From contig CANLXA010000003.1 in the NCBI GenBank assembly GCA_947494975.1, positions 62,001-126,000 on the forward strand: a stretch of DNA of 64,000 nt. The letters are read 5' to 3'. Positions 17,910 through 26,292 of the stretch are shown piece by piece. Origin of the DNA: an uncultured Roseicyclus sp. Its GTDB lineage: Bacteria; Pseudomonadota; Alphaproteobacteria; Rhodobacterales; Rhodobacteraceae. The notes under the pieces are model-generated. The model made no database searches. It was not told the origin of the DNA and saw nothing but the letters and a program-made list of their open reading frames with translations. Position 1 is the stretch's first letter, and the number at the start of each line of letters is the position of its first letter. The position numbers and the translations under genes are program-made.

Positions 17910-19202
17910 TCAGCCGTCCGGCGCCAGGGCCTGCGCGGCGATCAGGCGCGCGGTGCCCATGGCGGCCTCGGTCTCCGGCGCGGTCTGGATGTCGCAGTTC
18001 AACACCCGCGCGCGAATGGCGGTCCAGACCGGGTTGTTCGCCCCACCTCCGGCGGTGAAGAGCGGGCCGGGCCGCGGCGCGCCTCTCGCCGACATTTTCG
18101 CGTAGCAACGCGCCTCGATCCGCGCGATGCCTTCCAGAAGCCCATGCAAGAAATCGGCGTCGTCGTCGGGCCGGGGCGTCAGGCGCGGGGCCAGTGCGGG
18201 GTCGTTGATCGGGAACCGCTCTCCGGGACCGGGCAGGGGATAGTAATCCAGCTCCGTCGCGATTGCCGGATCGATCCGTGCTGACAGCTCCGCCATCCGC
18301 GCAACGGTGAAGAAATCCCGCAACACCCCGCCCCCGGAATTGGACGCGCCGCCCACCAGCCAGCCATCCCCCAGACGGTGGGAATAGAGCCCGATCTCCG
18401 GCGCATCGATCCGCGTATTGCTCAACAACTTCACCGCCAGCGTGGTGCCGAGTGACGTGACGGCGGCCCCGATCTGCAACGGGGCGGCGGCCAGAAACGC
18501 GGCAATACTGTCGGTTGTGCCGACATGGATCATCGTCTCGGGCCTGAGGCCGAAACGCGCCGCGATGGTCGGCGAAATCGGGCCAGCGGGCGCCCCGGCG
18601 GGCAGCACCTCGGGAAGGATCTCGGTCCGCACGCCAATCGCGCCGAACCAATCAGGCCAGGCCTCCTCCGCCGGATCGAAGCCGGTTTTCAAGGCGTTGT
18701 TGTGGTCGGACACCCCACCGCGGCCTCTCAGCTTTGCCGTGATGAAATCGGCCTGATGCAGCAGATGGGCGGCGCGCTGTTCAGCGTCCTCCGCCTGCAA
18801 ATGCAACGCGCGCGCCAAGGCCGAACTGTGTCCGCGCGTGATGTGGGGGTCTGGCGCATGGGCGGCGATCACCCGCGCCTCCGCCTCGAAGCCCCCGGAA
18901 TTGTACATCAGCGCGCGGGTCACCGGGCGCAGGGCGGCGTCGGTCAGCACCATACTCCCCGACGTGCCATCGACCCCGATCCGGGCGATCTGGGCAGGGT
19001 CTTGCCCGTCGGCCAGGAGCGCGTTGATCTGGGTATCCAAACACGCCTCAACCCCCAGCCACCACGCGTTGGTGTCGATGTTCGTAGCGTCCTGCGGCCC
19101 GTATTCCGCGCGCGCCGTCGAGATGACCACGCCATCTCCATCGATCACCGCCGACCGGATGCCGGATGTGCCGAGATCGATGCCGAGCGAGAGGCCCGTC
19201 AT
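17910..19202 (-). CDS. FGGY family carbohydrate kinase (xylulokinase-like)
   Basis: A 430-residue FGGY kinase that phosphorylates a sugar or polyol with ATP. The N-terminal phosphate loop is GIDLGTSGIRSAV, the second motif IGVDGTSGSMVL, and the C-terminal adenosine-binding motif TAGGGANNPVWTAIRARVL. The length is a little short of the usual 480-500. Start ATG 19202 overlaps the upstream aldolase stop as ATGA and gives the expected N-terminus MTGLSLGIDLG. It is the last gene of the leftward catabolic operon. D-xylulose or L-ribulose are family substrates; the real one is not known. Confidence 0.88.
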   Translation of the reverse strand: MTGLSLGIDLGTSGIRSAVIDGDGVVISTARAEYGPQDATNIDTNAWWLGVEACLDTQINALLADGQDPAQIARIGVDGTSGSMVLTDAALRPVTRALMYNSGGFEAEARVIAAHAPDPHITRGHSSALARALHLQAEDAEQRAAHLLHQADFITAKLRGRGGVSDHNNALKTGFDPAEEAWPDWFGAIGVRTEILPEVLPAGAPAGPISPTIAARFGLRPETMIHVGTTDSIAAFLAAAPLQIGAAVTSLGTTLAVKLLSNTRIDAPEIGLYSHRLGDGWLVGGASNSGGGVLRDFFTVARMAELSARIDPAIATELDYYPLPGPGERFPINDPALAPRLTPRPDDDADFLHGLLEGIARIEARCYAKMSARGAPRPGPLFTAGGGANNPVWTAIRARVLNCDIQTAPETEAAMGTARLIAAQALAPDG

Positions 19203-20164
19203 GACCGCGCGGCCAGCGCCTGACGGTATTTCTCGGCATCCCAGTTCAGCAATTCCGCCTCGGCATCGGGGCCGATGGCCTCGGGCGTCCATGCGTCAGG
19301 CAGACGGCAAAGCACGTCGGAGAGGCACCGCAGCATGGCCTTTTGTGACGTCGTCGCATCCTTTCGGATCAGCACGCCCGTGCCTTTGACCAGGATCACA
19401 GGTGGCGCGCCATCATGGTCCGCCACCGGCAAGGCGGGCCCGAGGAAGACCACGTGATCCGGGTAATAGGATCCGCCGGTTGCGAGGGCACCGGCGCGCC
19501 TATCCTGCGCCAACCAGCTTTCTTCAGCCCATTCGAACCCCTCCGGTGCAGCCGCGGCGGGGCGACTTTCCGTATCGCGCCGGACCGGCAGGGACAGGCG
19601 GGCCTCAACCTCATCCATGATGGCGGCGGTCTCCGCCACGCTGGCACCGCAGCAGATCAGGCCGTGGTTTTCCAGGACGAAGATGCGGGTCTCCGGAGTG
19701 ACGCGCGCCAGGATCTGCTCCGTCAGGGGCAGGCCCGGCTTGGCATAGGGCACGAAGATCGCGGGCAGGCCGTCGAGTTTGCCTGCCGCTTCCACGCGGC
19801 CCTCCGGGCTCACGCCATGGGTCAGGGTCGCGATGGAATGGGTGTGGGCCACAACCGGCCAATCCAGCGCGGCGTGAAACGTGGTCTCAATCGATGGGCG
19901 CAGGGTATTGGCTGGGTCGAGAATCGTGGCCTTGCACGTTCCGTCGCCCGCGCCGTGGGCCTCGGCCCTTGCGGCGTCGCGATCCACCGCCACGAAGATG
20001 TCTTTCCCCTCGGCCTCTGCCAATTCGGTGCCGGAGGCCTTGATCCACATCGTTCCATCCACCTTGATCGACGTGTTCCCGCCGGGCCCCTGAACACGCA
20101 ATGGATCGGAGCCGAGCCGGGCGGAGAGCCTGCGAAAGTCGGGGAAATCGTCGGGCAGGATCAT
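19199..20164 (-). CDS. class II aldolase/adducin family protein (RhaD/AlrD-like)
   Basis: A 321-residue protein. Its N-terminal two thirds are a class II aldolase fold with GPGGNTSIK (phosphate binding), VAHTHSIATL (zinc histidines) and LENHGLICCG (third zinc histidine). The C-terminal region with YYPDHVVFLGPALPV is typical of the aldolase half of RhaD-type rhamnulose-1-phosphate aldolase/dehydrogenase proteins, but no dehydrogenase domain follows. A zinc-dependent retro-aldol cleavage of a ketose phosphate made by the coupled kinase is the simplest reading (inference). Confidence 0.87.
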   Translation of the reverse strand: MILPDDFPDFRRLSARLGSDPLRVQGPGGNTSIKVDGTMWIKASGTELAEAEGKDIFVAVDRDAARAEAHGAGDGTCKATILDPANTLRPSIETTFHAALDWPVVAHTHSIATLTHGVSPEGRVEAAGKLDGLPAIFVPYAKPGLPLTEQILARVTPETRIFVLENHGLICCGASVAETAAIMDEVEARLSLPVRRDTESRPAAAAPEGFEWAEESWLAQDRRAGALATGGSYYPDHVVFLGPALPVADHDGAPPVILVKGTGVLIRKDATTSQKAMLRCLSDVLCRLPDAWTPEAIGPDAEAELLNWDAEKYRQALAARS

Positions 20165-20167
20165 GAT

Positions 20168-21013
20168 CTATCCCAATTGGTGAAGGCTGTAGGTGGGCAT
20201 CGGGGCGCCCTCGGCGCGGGCCAAATCGGCAAGGGCGGCGGTCGGATCGGCATCGGCAAACTGCGCGGCATGGAGGCCGCCGCGGATAAAGGCCGTGGCC
20301 CATCCGGCCCCGAACCCGCCCGCAATGTCGTGCTCCAGACTGTCGCCGATCATCAACAGGCGGTCGGGCGGCACGTCTATCGCTGCCTCAACGGCGCGGA
20401 AAATCGGCAGATGCGGCTTGCCATAAAACCGTACCGCGCCGCCTTTATCAACGTGGTCATGGGCCAGCGCCCCGGGGGAGGTGACGGTAACGCCACCTGC
20501 CCGCGGCGATGCGCGATCGGGGTTGGTGCAGAGCACGGGAATATGGCGCTGACGGGCTTGATCCAATAACGCCTGGAACTGGTCTGGTACGGCACCATCT
20601 GGCAAGCCCATCAGCAAGATAGCATCGGCCTGCGCGACATTATCTGTCAGCGCCACATCGAGCCCCTCGGCCCAGGCCGCGGCGTCACCCGAAGCCCGGG
20701 TGATGGGGCAGAGCACGCGCGATGCAACACGCCCCGCCGCGATGTCCTGCCAGAGCGCTTCGCCGGAGGTCATGACGATCTCGAACGCGTCCGCCGGGAA
20801 GCCCATGGCGGTGATCCGATCCACATTCGGTGCGGCACGTTTGCCAGAATTTGATAGAATAGCCAGACGTTTACCAGATGATCTTAAAGCATCTATGGCC
20901 GCAATCGCGCCGGGATAGGGCGTGGTCCCGTCATGGAGCACGCCCCATTGGTCGAGCACCACGGCGTCGAACCGGTCCACCACCTCATCCAATCCGTCGA
21001 TGACCTCAGTCAT
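20168..21013 (-). CDS. HAD-superfamily class IIA hydrolase-like protein
   Basis: A 281-residue HAD protein of subclass IIA. Motif I is AVVLDQWGVLHDG, with the nucleophile aspartate kept but tryptophan where the usual second aspartate of DxD stands. This DxWG form is seen in a subfamily of uncharacterised HAD-IIA proteins. Motif II is ILSNSGK, and the late motif is LMIGDSLEHDIAGGFGAGW. The missing general-acid aspartate makes ordinary phosphatase activity uncertain. It lies three bases upstream of the aldolase start in the leftward operon, so a sugar-phosphate substrate is likely. Confidence 0.87.
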   Translation of the reverse strand: MTEVIDGLDEVVDRFDAVVLDQWGVLHDGTTPYPGAIAAIDALRSSGKRLAILSNSGKRAAPNVDRITAMGFPADAFEIVMTSGEALWQDIAAGRVASRVLCPITRASGDAAAWAEGLDVALTDNVAQADAILLMGLPDGAVPDQFQALLDQARQRHIPVLCTNPDRASPRAGGVTVTSPGALAHDHVDKGGAVRFYGKPHLPIFRAVEAAIDVPPDRLLMIGDSLEHDIAGGFGAGWATAFIRGGLHAAQFADADPTAALADLARAEGAPMPTYSLHQLG

Positions 21014-21019
21014 CGCCGG

Positions 21020-21946
21020 TCAGTCCGGGGTCGGGGGAATAAGGCCTGCGATATAGGCCGCCGCCTCGTCCCTGGAGAGCGCGGGCGCGGATTTGCCGAC
21101 GCTGCCTGCGGGCATGTCGCCGAAATAGAACTGGTAGCCGGGGACCACCTGCCGCCTCTTTCGGATCGGCATTCCGTCATAAGGGAATACGTCGGATCGG
21201 CCATTGGCGACCTTGTCGTGGCAGGCGAGGATGTAGTCGGCGCGCTTGTCCAGCTCCTCCACCGATTTCCAGCCCTCATAAGAATTCACGAAGCGCGCGG
21301 GCACCCAATAGCGCCAGCCTTCATCGGGGTTCGGCTCCATATTGCGTTCCTGGAAAATCGCATCACCCGCCACCACGATATCACCGGCGCTGGTCGCCAC
21401 GGTCACCGCCATATGGCCCACCGAATGGCCCGGCGTGTGGAACATGGTGATGCCCGGCAGCACCTCGCATTCATCCTCCACCGCCTCGAAGACACAGCCT
21501 GTATAGGCCGGGTCAATGCCGAGATAGCCGCTCTCATAGGTGCGGTAGTAAAGCGGCAGGGGGTTGAACGCCATTTCGATCTCGGCCTTCGGCGCGATGT
21601 AGCGGGCGTTCTTGAATTCCTTCATGTTCTGCACGTGATCCCAGTGCAGATGGGTGAAGACAATCGCATCAATCTCATCGGGGTGCACGCCAAGCTTCTG
21701 TTCCAGATGCTCATGGACCTGCAGGCAGCCGCGCTTGTCGCATTTGTGGTGGTACTTGGTGGCGCGCTCTTCGTCGCAAAGGCCGGTATCGATCAGGATC
21801 TTGTGCTCGCCCGTATCGACGTAATGGCAATAGACGGGGTTCCAGATCTTCTTGCCCGCAGGACCTTTCCAGAAGATGTAGGTGCCAAGATCGGCCTCCA
21901 ACCAGCCGGTGTTGATGGGGTAGATCTTGGTTTCCTGTACGCCCAT
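21020..21946 (-). CDS. metallo-beta-lactamase-fold hydrolase (N-acyl-homoserine-lactonase-like)
   Basis: A 308-residue metallo-hydrolase with the dinuclear zinc motif VFTHLHWDHVQN (HxHxDH) and later metal ligands in MFHTPGHSVGHM and VVAGDAIF. It resembles the AHL-lactonase subfamily, but in a sugar-catabolic operon a sugar lactonase role is more likely than quorum quenching (inference). ATG 21946 is preferred because GGAG lies six bases upstream; ATG 21958 is in frame but has a poorer ribosome site. It is the first gene of the leftward operon, 30 bases downstream of a palindromic operator. Confidence 0.85.
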   Translation of the reverse strand: MGVQETKIYPINTGWLEADLGTYIFWKGPAGKKIWNPVYCHYVDTGEHKILIDTGLCDEERATKYHHKCDKRGCLQVHEHLEQKLGVHPDEIDAIVFTHLHWDHVQNMKEFKNARYIAPKAEIEMAFNPLPLYYRTYESGYLGIDPAYTGCVFEAVEDECEVLPGITMFHTPGHSVGHMAVTVATSAGDIVVAGDAIFQERNMEPNPDEGWRYWVPARFVNSYEGWKSVEELDKRADYILACHDKVANGRSDVFPYDGMPIRKRRQVVPGYQFYFGDMPAGSVGKSAPALSRDEAAAYIAGLIPPTPD

Positions 21947-21975
21947 GGGGATCTCCATTCGCTTGCCGAGTCACA

Positions 21976-21987
21976 TTTGTATACAAA
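21976..21987. promoter_or_regulatory. GntR/FadR-type operator, left copy
   Basis: A perfect 12-base palindrome TTTGTATACAAA, flanked by TCAC on one side and GTGA on the other. It sits between the regulator gene (stop at 22033) and the metallo-hydrolase start, where it would cover a TATACA -10-like hexamer read leftward. A near copy lies at 22787-22798 in front of the ABC operon. TNGTNNACNA-type palindromes are known for FadR-subfamily regulators, so this is likely the site of the adjacent GntR protein. Confidence 0.7.
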
Positions 21988-22032
21988 GTGACAGTCTTGT
22001 GTGCGAATGCAACCCGAAAAAGCCGAAAGGCG

Positions 22033-22698
22033 CTAGTTTGCGGCCAGAGTCTCTTTGAAGGAGCGCGCCATATGGGCCCGCATCCCGTCGGAGGCTGCCG
22101 CCGAATCCTCGGAAAAGATCAGCGAAATCAGATCCGCATGGCTGTGGGCCGAGGAGAGAAGATCTTCGTTGGTGGCGAATTTCTTGGCGCGGGCCGCACC
22201 CGTGCGTTGGCGGAATTCCGTGGCGATCTCGGCCATGTAGGGATTGCCGGTGGCCCGGTAGATCGTCAGGTGGAACTGCTCGTTCGCCTTGAGGTAGGCG
22301 GCGCGGTCCCCGGCCTCGGCGGCCGCCATGCAATCGGCCTGGGCGGCCTCGATTTCCACGCGCGCCAGAAGGGTCAGGCGTTGGGCGGCGATGCGGGCAC
22401 AGGCGGCCTCGATTTCATGCATGGCTTCAAAGATTTGCGCCAATTGGGCCCGTGTATATTCCGCCACCCGAACACCCCGTTTTTCGCCCGGGATCAGGAT
22501 GCCCTGAGCCACCAGCCGCGAGAGCGCCTCCCGCACCGGCGTGCGGGAAACCCCGAAGCGCTCCGTCAGCTTCACCTCGTCGATCCGCTCCCCGGCTGCC
22601 AGCGCCCCGGCCGAGATGTCTTCGGTCAGGGCCTGTTCGATGCGGCGCACGGTGGATCCGCGGCCGCTGGGGGCAGAGGTGTCAGAGGGCGTCGCCAT
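22033..22698 (-). CDS. GntR family (FadR subfamily) transcriptional regulator
   Basis: A 221-residue regulator. The N-terminal winged helix spans about residues 15-80, with recognition segment ERFGVSRTPVREALSRLVAQGIL. The C-terminal all-helical FCD ligand domain carries ANEQFHLTIYRATGN, the usual position of metal-binding histidine in this fold. ATG 22698 is chosen; the open frame extends further upstream but without family similarity and across the operator. It lies between two near-identical operators and probably represses both catabolic operons until a pathway intermediate binds (inference). Confidence 0.88.
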   Translation of the reverse strand: MATPSDTSAPSGRGSTVRRIEQALTEDISAGALAAGERIDEVKLTERFGVSRTPVREALSRLVAQGILIPGEKRGVRVAEYTRAQLAQIFEAMHEIEAACARIAAQRLTLLARVEIEAAQADCMAAAEAGDRAAYLKANEQFHLTIYRATGNPYMAEIATEFRQRTGAARAKKFATNEDLLSSAHSHADLISLIFSEDSAAASDGMRAHMARSFKETLAAN

Positions 22699-22720
22699 GG
22701 GGGCCTCATCTAATATCACG

Positions 22721-22737
22721 CTATCATTAACTGATAG
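22721..22737. repeat. short inverted repeat upstream of the GntR gene
   Basis: CTATCA and TGATAG form a perfect six-base inverted repeat with a five-base centre (TTAAC), 23 bases upstream of the GntR start. It may be part of the regulator's own promoter or a weak second binding site; it does not share the TTTGTATACAAA core. Confidence 0.4.
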
Positions 22738-22767
22738 GCTTAGAGCATCAGCGGCAGAAAGGCAATT

Positions 22768-22796
22768 TTGGATATTTACAATCAAGTTTGTATACA
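22768..22796 (+). promoter_or_regulatory. putative sigma-70 promoter of the ABC sugar operon
   Basis: TTGGAT at 22768-22773 and TATACA at 22791-22796 are separated by 17 bases. The predicted transcript starts near 22803, about 27 bases before the ATPase ATG. The right operator copy overlaps the -10 hexamer, as expected for a repressible promoter. Confidence 0.5.
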
Positions 22797-22798
22797 GA
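22787..22798. promoter_or_regulatory. GntR/FadR-type operator, right copy
   Basis: TTTGTATACAGA matches the left palindrome at 10 of 12 positions and includes the full TTTGTATACA core. It overlaps the -10 region of the rightward promoter and lies 32 bases before the ABC ATPase start. Confidence 0.65.
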
Positions 22799-22829
22799 AT
22801 GCTAGGTGAAAGTCCGAGAAGGGGAATCG

Positions 22830-23918
22830 ATGCCAACGATCCGTCTGGAAAATTTGGTGAAGCGCTACGGCGCCGTTGAGGTGCTGCATGGCATCGAGCT
22901 GGATATGGCCGAGCACGAATTCACCGTGCTGGTCGGCCCCTCAGGCTGCGGAAAATCCACGACGCTGCGGATGCTGGCCGGGCTGGAAACCGTCTCGGAT
23001 GGGGAGATCTATATGGATGATCGCCCGATCAGCGGCCTGGACCCCAAGGATCGCGACATCGCGATGGTGTTCCAGGATTACGCGCTTTACCCGCACATGA
23101 ACGTTGCACGGAACATGTCGTTCTCGCTCCGCCTGCAAAAGACACCGCAAGCCACCATTGACAAGAAAGTGGGGGAGGTGGCCGAGATGTTGGGCCTGTC
23201 GCCCTTCCTCGGCCGCAAACCCGGCGAGCTTTCGGGTGGCCAGCGCCAGCGCGTTGCCATGGGCCGCGCGCTCTGCCGCGACGCCAGCACGTTCCTCTTC
23301 GATGAGCCGCTCTCGAACCTCGACGCCAAGCTGCGCGGGCAGATGCGCGCGGAACTGGCGTTGATGCGCCAGAACGTGAAGAAAAACATGATCTACGTGA
23401 CCCATGACCAGATCGAAGCCATGACATTGGCCGACCGGATCGTGGTGATGCATGGCGGCCATATCCAGCAGCAAGGCACGCCATCGGAGCTGTTCAGGAA
23501 CCCGGTCAACCGGTTTGTGGCAGGCTTCCTGGGTTCCCCGCCGATGAATTTCCTGGAGGCCGATCTGGTCGAGGAAAACGGCGCGCTGCATGCGAAGGGG
23601 GACGGCTTCTCGATCCGGTTGCCGGAGGACCTCGCCAAACGTGCGCGCAACAAGGTGGTGCACAAGGCAACCCTGGGCCTGCGCCCCTCGGATCTGGAAT
23701 ACACGCCCGATGCGCCGGTTGACCAATCGCTCGATCTGAATGTGGTGGTCTCCGAATATATCGGCGCGCAATCGGTTCTGATCTGCGCCTGCGGCGACGC
23801 CAAGGTGACGGTCGAGCTGAAATCCGAAACCCCCATCGCCCTTGGCGAAACCCTGCGTTTCGCTGTCCGCCCGGAGGGGCTGCACCTGTTCGATACGAAG
23901 ACGGAAGTGGCGCTGTAA
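22830..23918 (+). CDS. sugar ABC importer ATPase (UgpC/MsmK/MalK-like)
   Basis: This 362-residue CUT1-type ATPase has Walker A GPSGCGKST, Q-loop MVFQDYALYPHM, signature LSGGQRQRVAMGRAL, Walker B FLFDEPLSNLDAK and H-loop YVTHDQIEAMT. A C-terminal TOBE/OB regulatory region follows, including LGLRPSDLEY and LRFAVRPEGLHLFD. ATG 22830 follows a GAGAAGGGG ribosome site. It is first in the rightward operon. Having the ATPase ahead of the binding protein and permeases is normal for several polyol and sugar importers. Confidence 0.92.
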   Translation: MPTIRLENLVKRYGAVEVLHGIELDMAEHEFTVLVGPSGCGKSTTLRMLAGLETVSDGEIYMDDRPISGLDPKDRDIAMVFQDYALYPHMNVARNMSFSLRLQKTPQATIDKKVGEVAEMLGLSPFLGRKPGELSGGQRQRVAMGRALCRDASTFLFDEPLSNLDAKLRGQMRAELALMRQNVKKNMIYVTHDQIEAMTLADRIVVMHGGHIQQQGTPSELFRNPVNRFVAGFLGSPPMNFLEADLVEENGALHAKGDGFSIRLPEDLAKRARNKVVHKATLGLRPSDLEYTPDAPVDQSLDLNVVVSEYIGAQSVLICACGDAKVTVELKSETPIALGETLRFAVRPEGLHLFDTKTEVAL

Positions 23919-23952
23919 ACGCGCTGCACCAACCAGCAACTGGGAGGAAAAG

Positions 23953-25287
23953 ATGCTGAAATCCTTAATGACAACCACAATCGTCGGGGGGCTCGCGCTA
24001 TCCAGCGCCGCGTTCGCCGATGGGCATGGCGGCCCCTATGCGCCCTATGCGGGCACGACCCTGATCGTGAACTTTCCCGCCCATCCCCATTACAACGCCG
24101 TATTGGAGGTTCTGCCCCAGTTCACCGAGGAAACCGGCATCGAGGTTGAGGTGGACATGCTCCCCTATCTTGATATGCGCGAGCGTCAGACGTTGGAGCT
24201 GAGCCTCGATGAAGGCGCTTATGACCTGATCGCCTATGTGGTCTTTTCCAAGGCCGATTACGTCTATGCCGATCAGATCTACAATCTCGCGCCGTTCTTC
24301 ATGAACCCGCGCCTGGCCGATCCCAATTACGACGCGGCCGACCTGATTGACGGCTACGTCCAGAATATCGGCGTGGCCGGTGGCGAGCGGGGCTATCTGC
24401 CGGGCCCCACCGGGTCGCTCTATGGTCTGCCCTTCGGCTCAGAAACCTCCGTCCTCTACTACCGCACGGATGTGTTTGAAGAGCATGGGCTGGACGTGCC
24501 TGAAAACTACGATCAGCTTCTGGAACTGGCCTGCCAGATCCCGGAACTGGAAGAGGGGATGGGCGGCGTCGCCTCCCGCGCGGCCTCGGGCCACCAGGCC
24601 TCCCACGCCTTCCTGCTGCACCTTGCGCCCCTTGGCGGTCGCGTCTTCGGCGAAGGGTGGGAGCCCACGATCAACTCGCCCGAAGGTGTCGCGGCGGCGG
24701 AAGCCCTGCAAACCATCGTCGATTGCGGCCCGGAAGGCTCATCGGCCTTTGGTCCGGCGGAAGCGGCCAACGCGTTTGCCCAAGGGCAAGCGGCGATGTT
24801 CATCGACTCCATCGCGTTTGCGCCCACCTTCGAGGACGAAAGCCGCTCCACCGTGGCGGGCAATGTCGGATGGGCGCCGCATCCGGTCGGCACCCGTGCA
24901 GCCTCGCAGACCGGCGGTTTCGGCCTTGCGATCCCGCGCAACGCGGCAGAGCCCGATGCGGCCTTCCTGCTGATGCAATGGCTCACCAGCCGCGAGGGTG
25001 ATCTGGCCGTGGCCATGGCCGGCGGGAACCCGTCGCGCTTCTCCACTTACGAGAATGCGGAGCTGAACGAGCGCTATCCGTGGTCCGCGACCTTTGGTGA
25101 GGCTCTGGCCGATGCCGATCCCGACTGGCGTCCGATCATCCCGCCCTGGGGCCGGATCAACGCCGATATCGGCACCACGATGAGCCAGGTTCTGACCGAA
25201 GGCCTCGACATTCAGGAAGCGCTCGACGGCATCGCCGAACGGACCCGCACCCTGATGGAGGAAGAGGGCTACTACGTCTGGCAGTAA
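23953..25287 (+). CDS. sugar ABC importer substrate-binding protein
   Basis: A 444-residue extracellular binding protein of family 1 (CUT1). The signal peptide MLKSLMTTTIVGGLALSSAAFA is at the N-terminus, and cleavage before DGHGG is likely. The start is ATG 23953 after GGAGGAAA. The sequence shows the typical pattern of these proteins (LPQFTEETGIEVEVDMLPY, YGLPFGSETSVLYYRTDVFEEHGL, GQAAMFIDS). The ligand is unknown; the linked enzymes suggest a sugar, polyol or sugar acid. Confidence 0.9.
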   Translation: MLKSLMTTTIVGGLALSSAAFADGHGGPYAPYAGTTLIVNFPAHPHYNAVLEVLPQFTEETGIEVEVDMLPYLDMRERQTLELSLDEGAYDLIAYVVFSKADYVYADQIYNLAPFFMNPRLADPNYDAADLIDGYVQNIGVAGGERGYLPGPTGSLYGLPFGSETSVLYYRTDVFEEHGLDVPENYDQLLELACQIPELEEGMGGVASRAASGHQASHAFLLHLAPLGGRVFGEGWEPTINSPEGVAAAEALQTIVDCGPEGSSAFGPAEAANAFAQGQAAMFIDSIAFAPTFEDESRSTVAGNVGWAPHPVGTRAASQTGGFGLAIPRNAAEPDAAFLLMQWLTSREGDLAVAMAGGNPSRFSTYENAELNERYPWSATFGEALADADPDWRPIIPPWGRINADIGTTMSQVLTEGLDIQEALDGIAERTRTLMEEEGYYVWQ

Positions 25288-25376
25288 GCCCTTGAACCAA
25301 CGGCGCGTGCCCTCCTCTCCCGGGGCGCGCGCCACCCCTGTCCCGACCCGCACATTTCCGAACAAGGCGCCCCAAA

Positions 25377-26288
25377 GTGACCCGTCAGAACGTCAGCCGC
25401 CTGACCCCTTACATGTTCATCGCGCCCGCGGCGCTGGTCATGATCCTCGCGCTGTTCTACCCCATCGGCTACATGATGTGGGGCAGCTTCCGCGACTGGG
25501 ATCCGAGCCAGAGCATTTCGGAAACCGAATTTGTGGGGATGCAGAATTACGTCCGTCTTTGGATGGACGCGCAATTCTGGGAAAGCTTCTCCGTCACCCT
25601 GATTTTCGCCTTCACCGTTGTCGCGGTCGAAATGTTCCTCGGTGTCGGCCTCGCGCTCCTGCTGGATCGCAACATTCGCGGCATGTCGGTCCTGCGTACG
25701 CTGTTTATCCTGCCGATGATGATCGCGCCCGTCGTGGTCGGTCTTGTCTGGCGCTATATGTTCCACCAGACCTACGGCACGTTTAACCGGTTTCTGGAGG
25801 CGATCGGCCTCGACGGCATAGACTGGCTTGGCCAGAACCCGCTCCTGTCGGTGATGATCGCCGATATCTGGCAATGGACCCCGTTCATCTTCATCCTGTC
25901 GCTCGCCGCCCTACAATCGCTGCCCCGCTCCGCTTTGGAAGCGGCGCGGATCGACGGCGCGACGCCGTGGCAACAGATCATTCACATCAAACTGCCCCTC
26001 ATGGCCCCGGTCCTGATCGTGACGATGCTCCTGCGCCTGATCGATGCCTTCAAGGTGCTTGAGGTGATCCTGGTTCTCACCGGGGGCGGGCCGGGCCTCA
26101 GCACCGAAATCCTCGCGCTCCGCATCGCACGCACCGCCCGCGAATTCCGCGAACTGGGCGAGGCGGCGGCCATGTCGAACTACCTGCTGGTGCTTCTGAT
26201 GGTTCTGACCCTCGGCATGTTCGCCTTCACCCGCTGGCAGGAAGCCCGCGCCAGGCGCTTGAAATTCGCTGCGGAAGAGGAGGGGTAA
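25377..26288 (+). CDS. sugar ABC importer permease 1
   Basis: A 303-residue permease with six membrane segments of the CUT1 MalF/UgpA type. The EAA loop is SALEAARIDGATPWQQIIHIKLPLMAP. The start is GTG 25377 with AAGG a short way upstream; no ATG gives the N-terminal helix. It lies between the binding protein (89-base gap) and the second permease (four-base gap). Confidence 0.9.
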   Translation: MTRQNVSRLTPYMFIAPAALVMILALFYPIGYMMWGSFRDWDPSQSISETEFVGMQNYVRLWMDAQFWESFSVTLIFAFTVVAVEMFLGVGLALLLDRNIRGMSVLRTLFILPMMIAPVVVGLVWRYMFHQTYGTFNRFLEAIGLDGIDWLGQNPLLSVMIADIWQWTPFIFILSLAALQSLPRSALEAARIDGATPWQQIIHIKLPLMAPVLIVTMLLRLIDAFKVLEVILVLTGGGPGLSTEILALRIARTAREFRELGEAAAMSNYLLVLLMVLTLGMFAFTRWQEARARRLKFAAEEEG

Positions 26289-26292
26289 TCCC

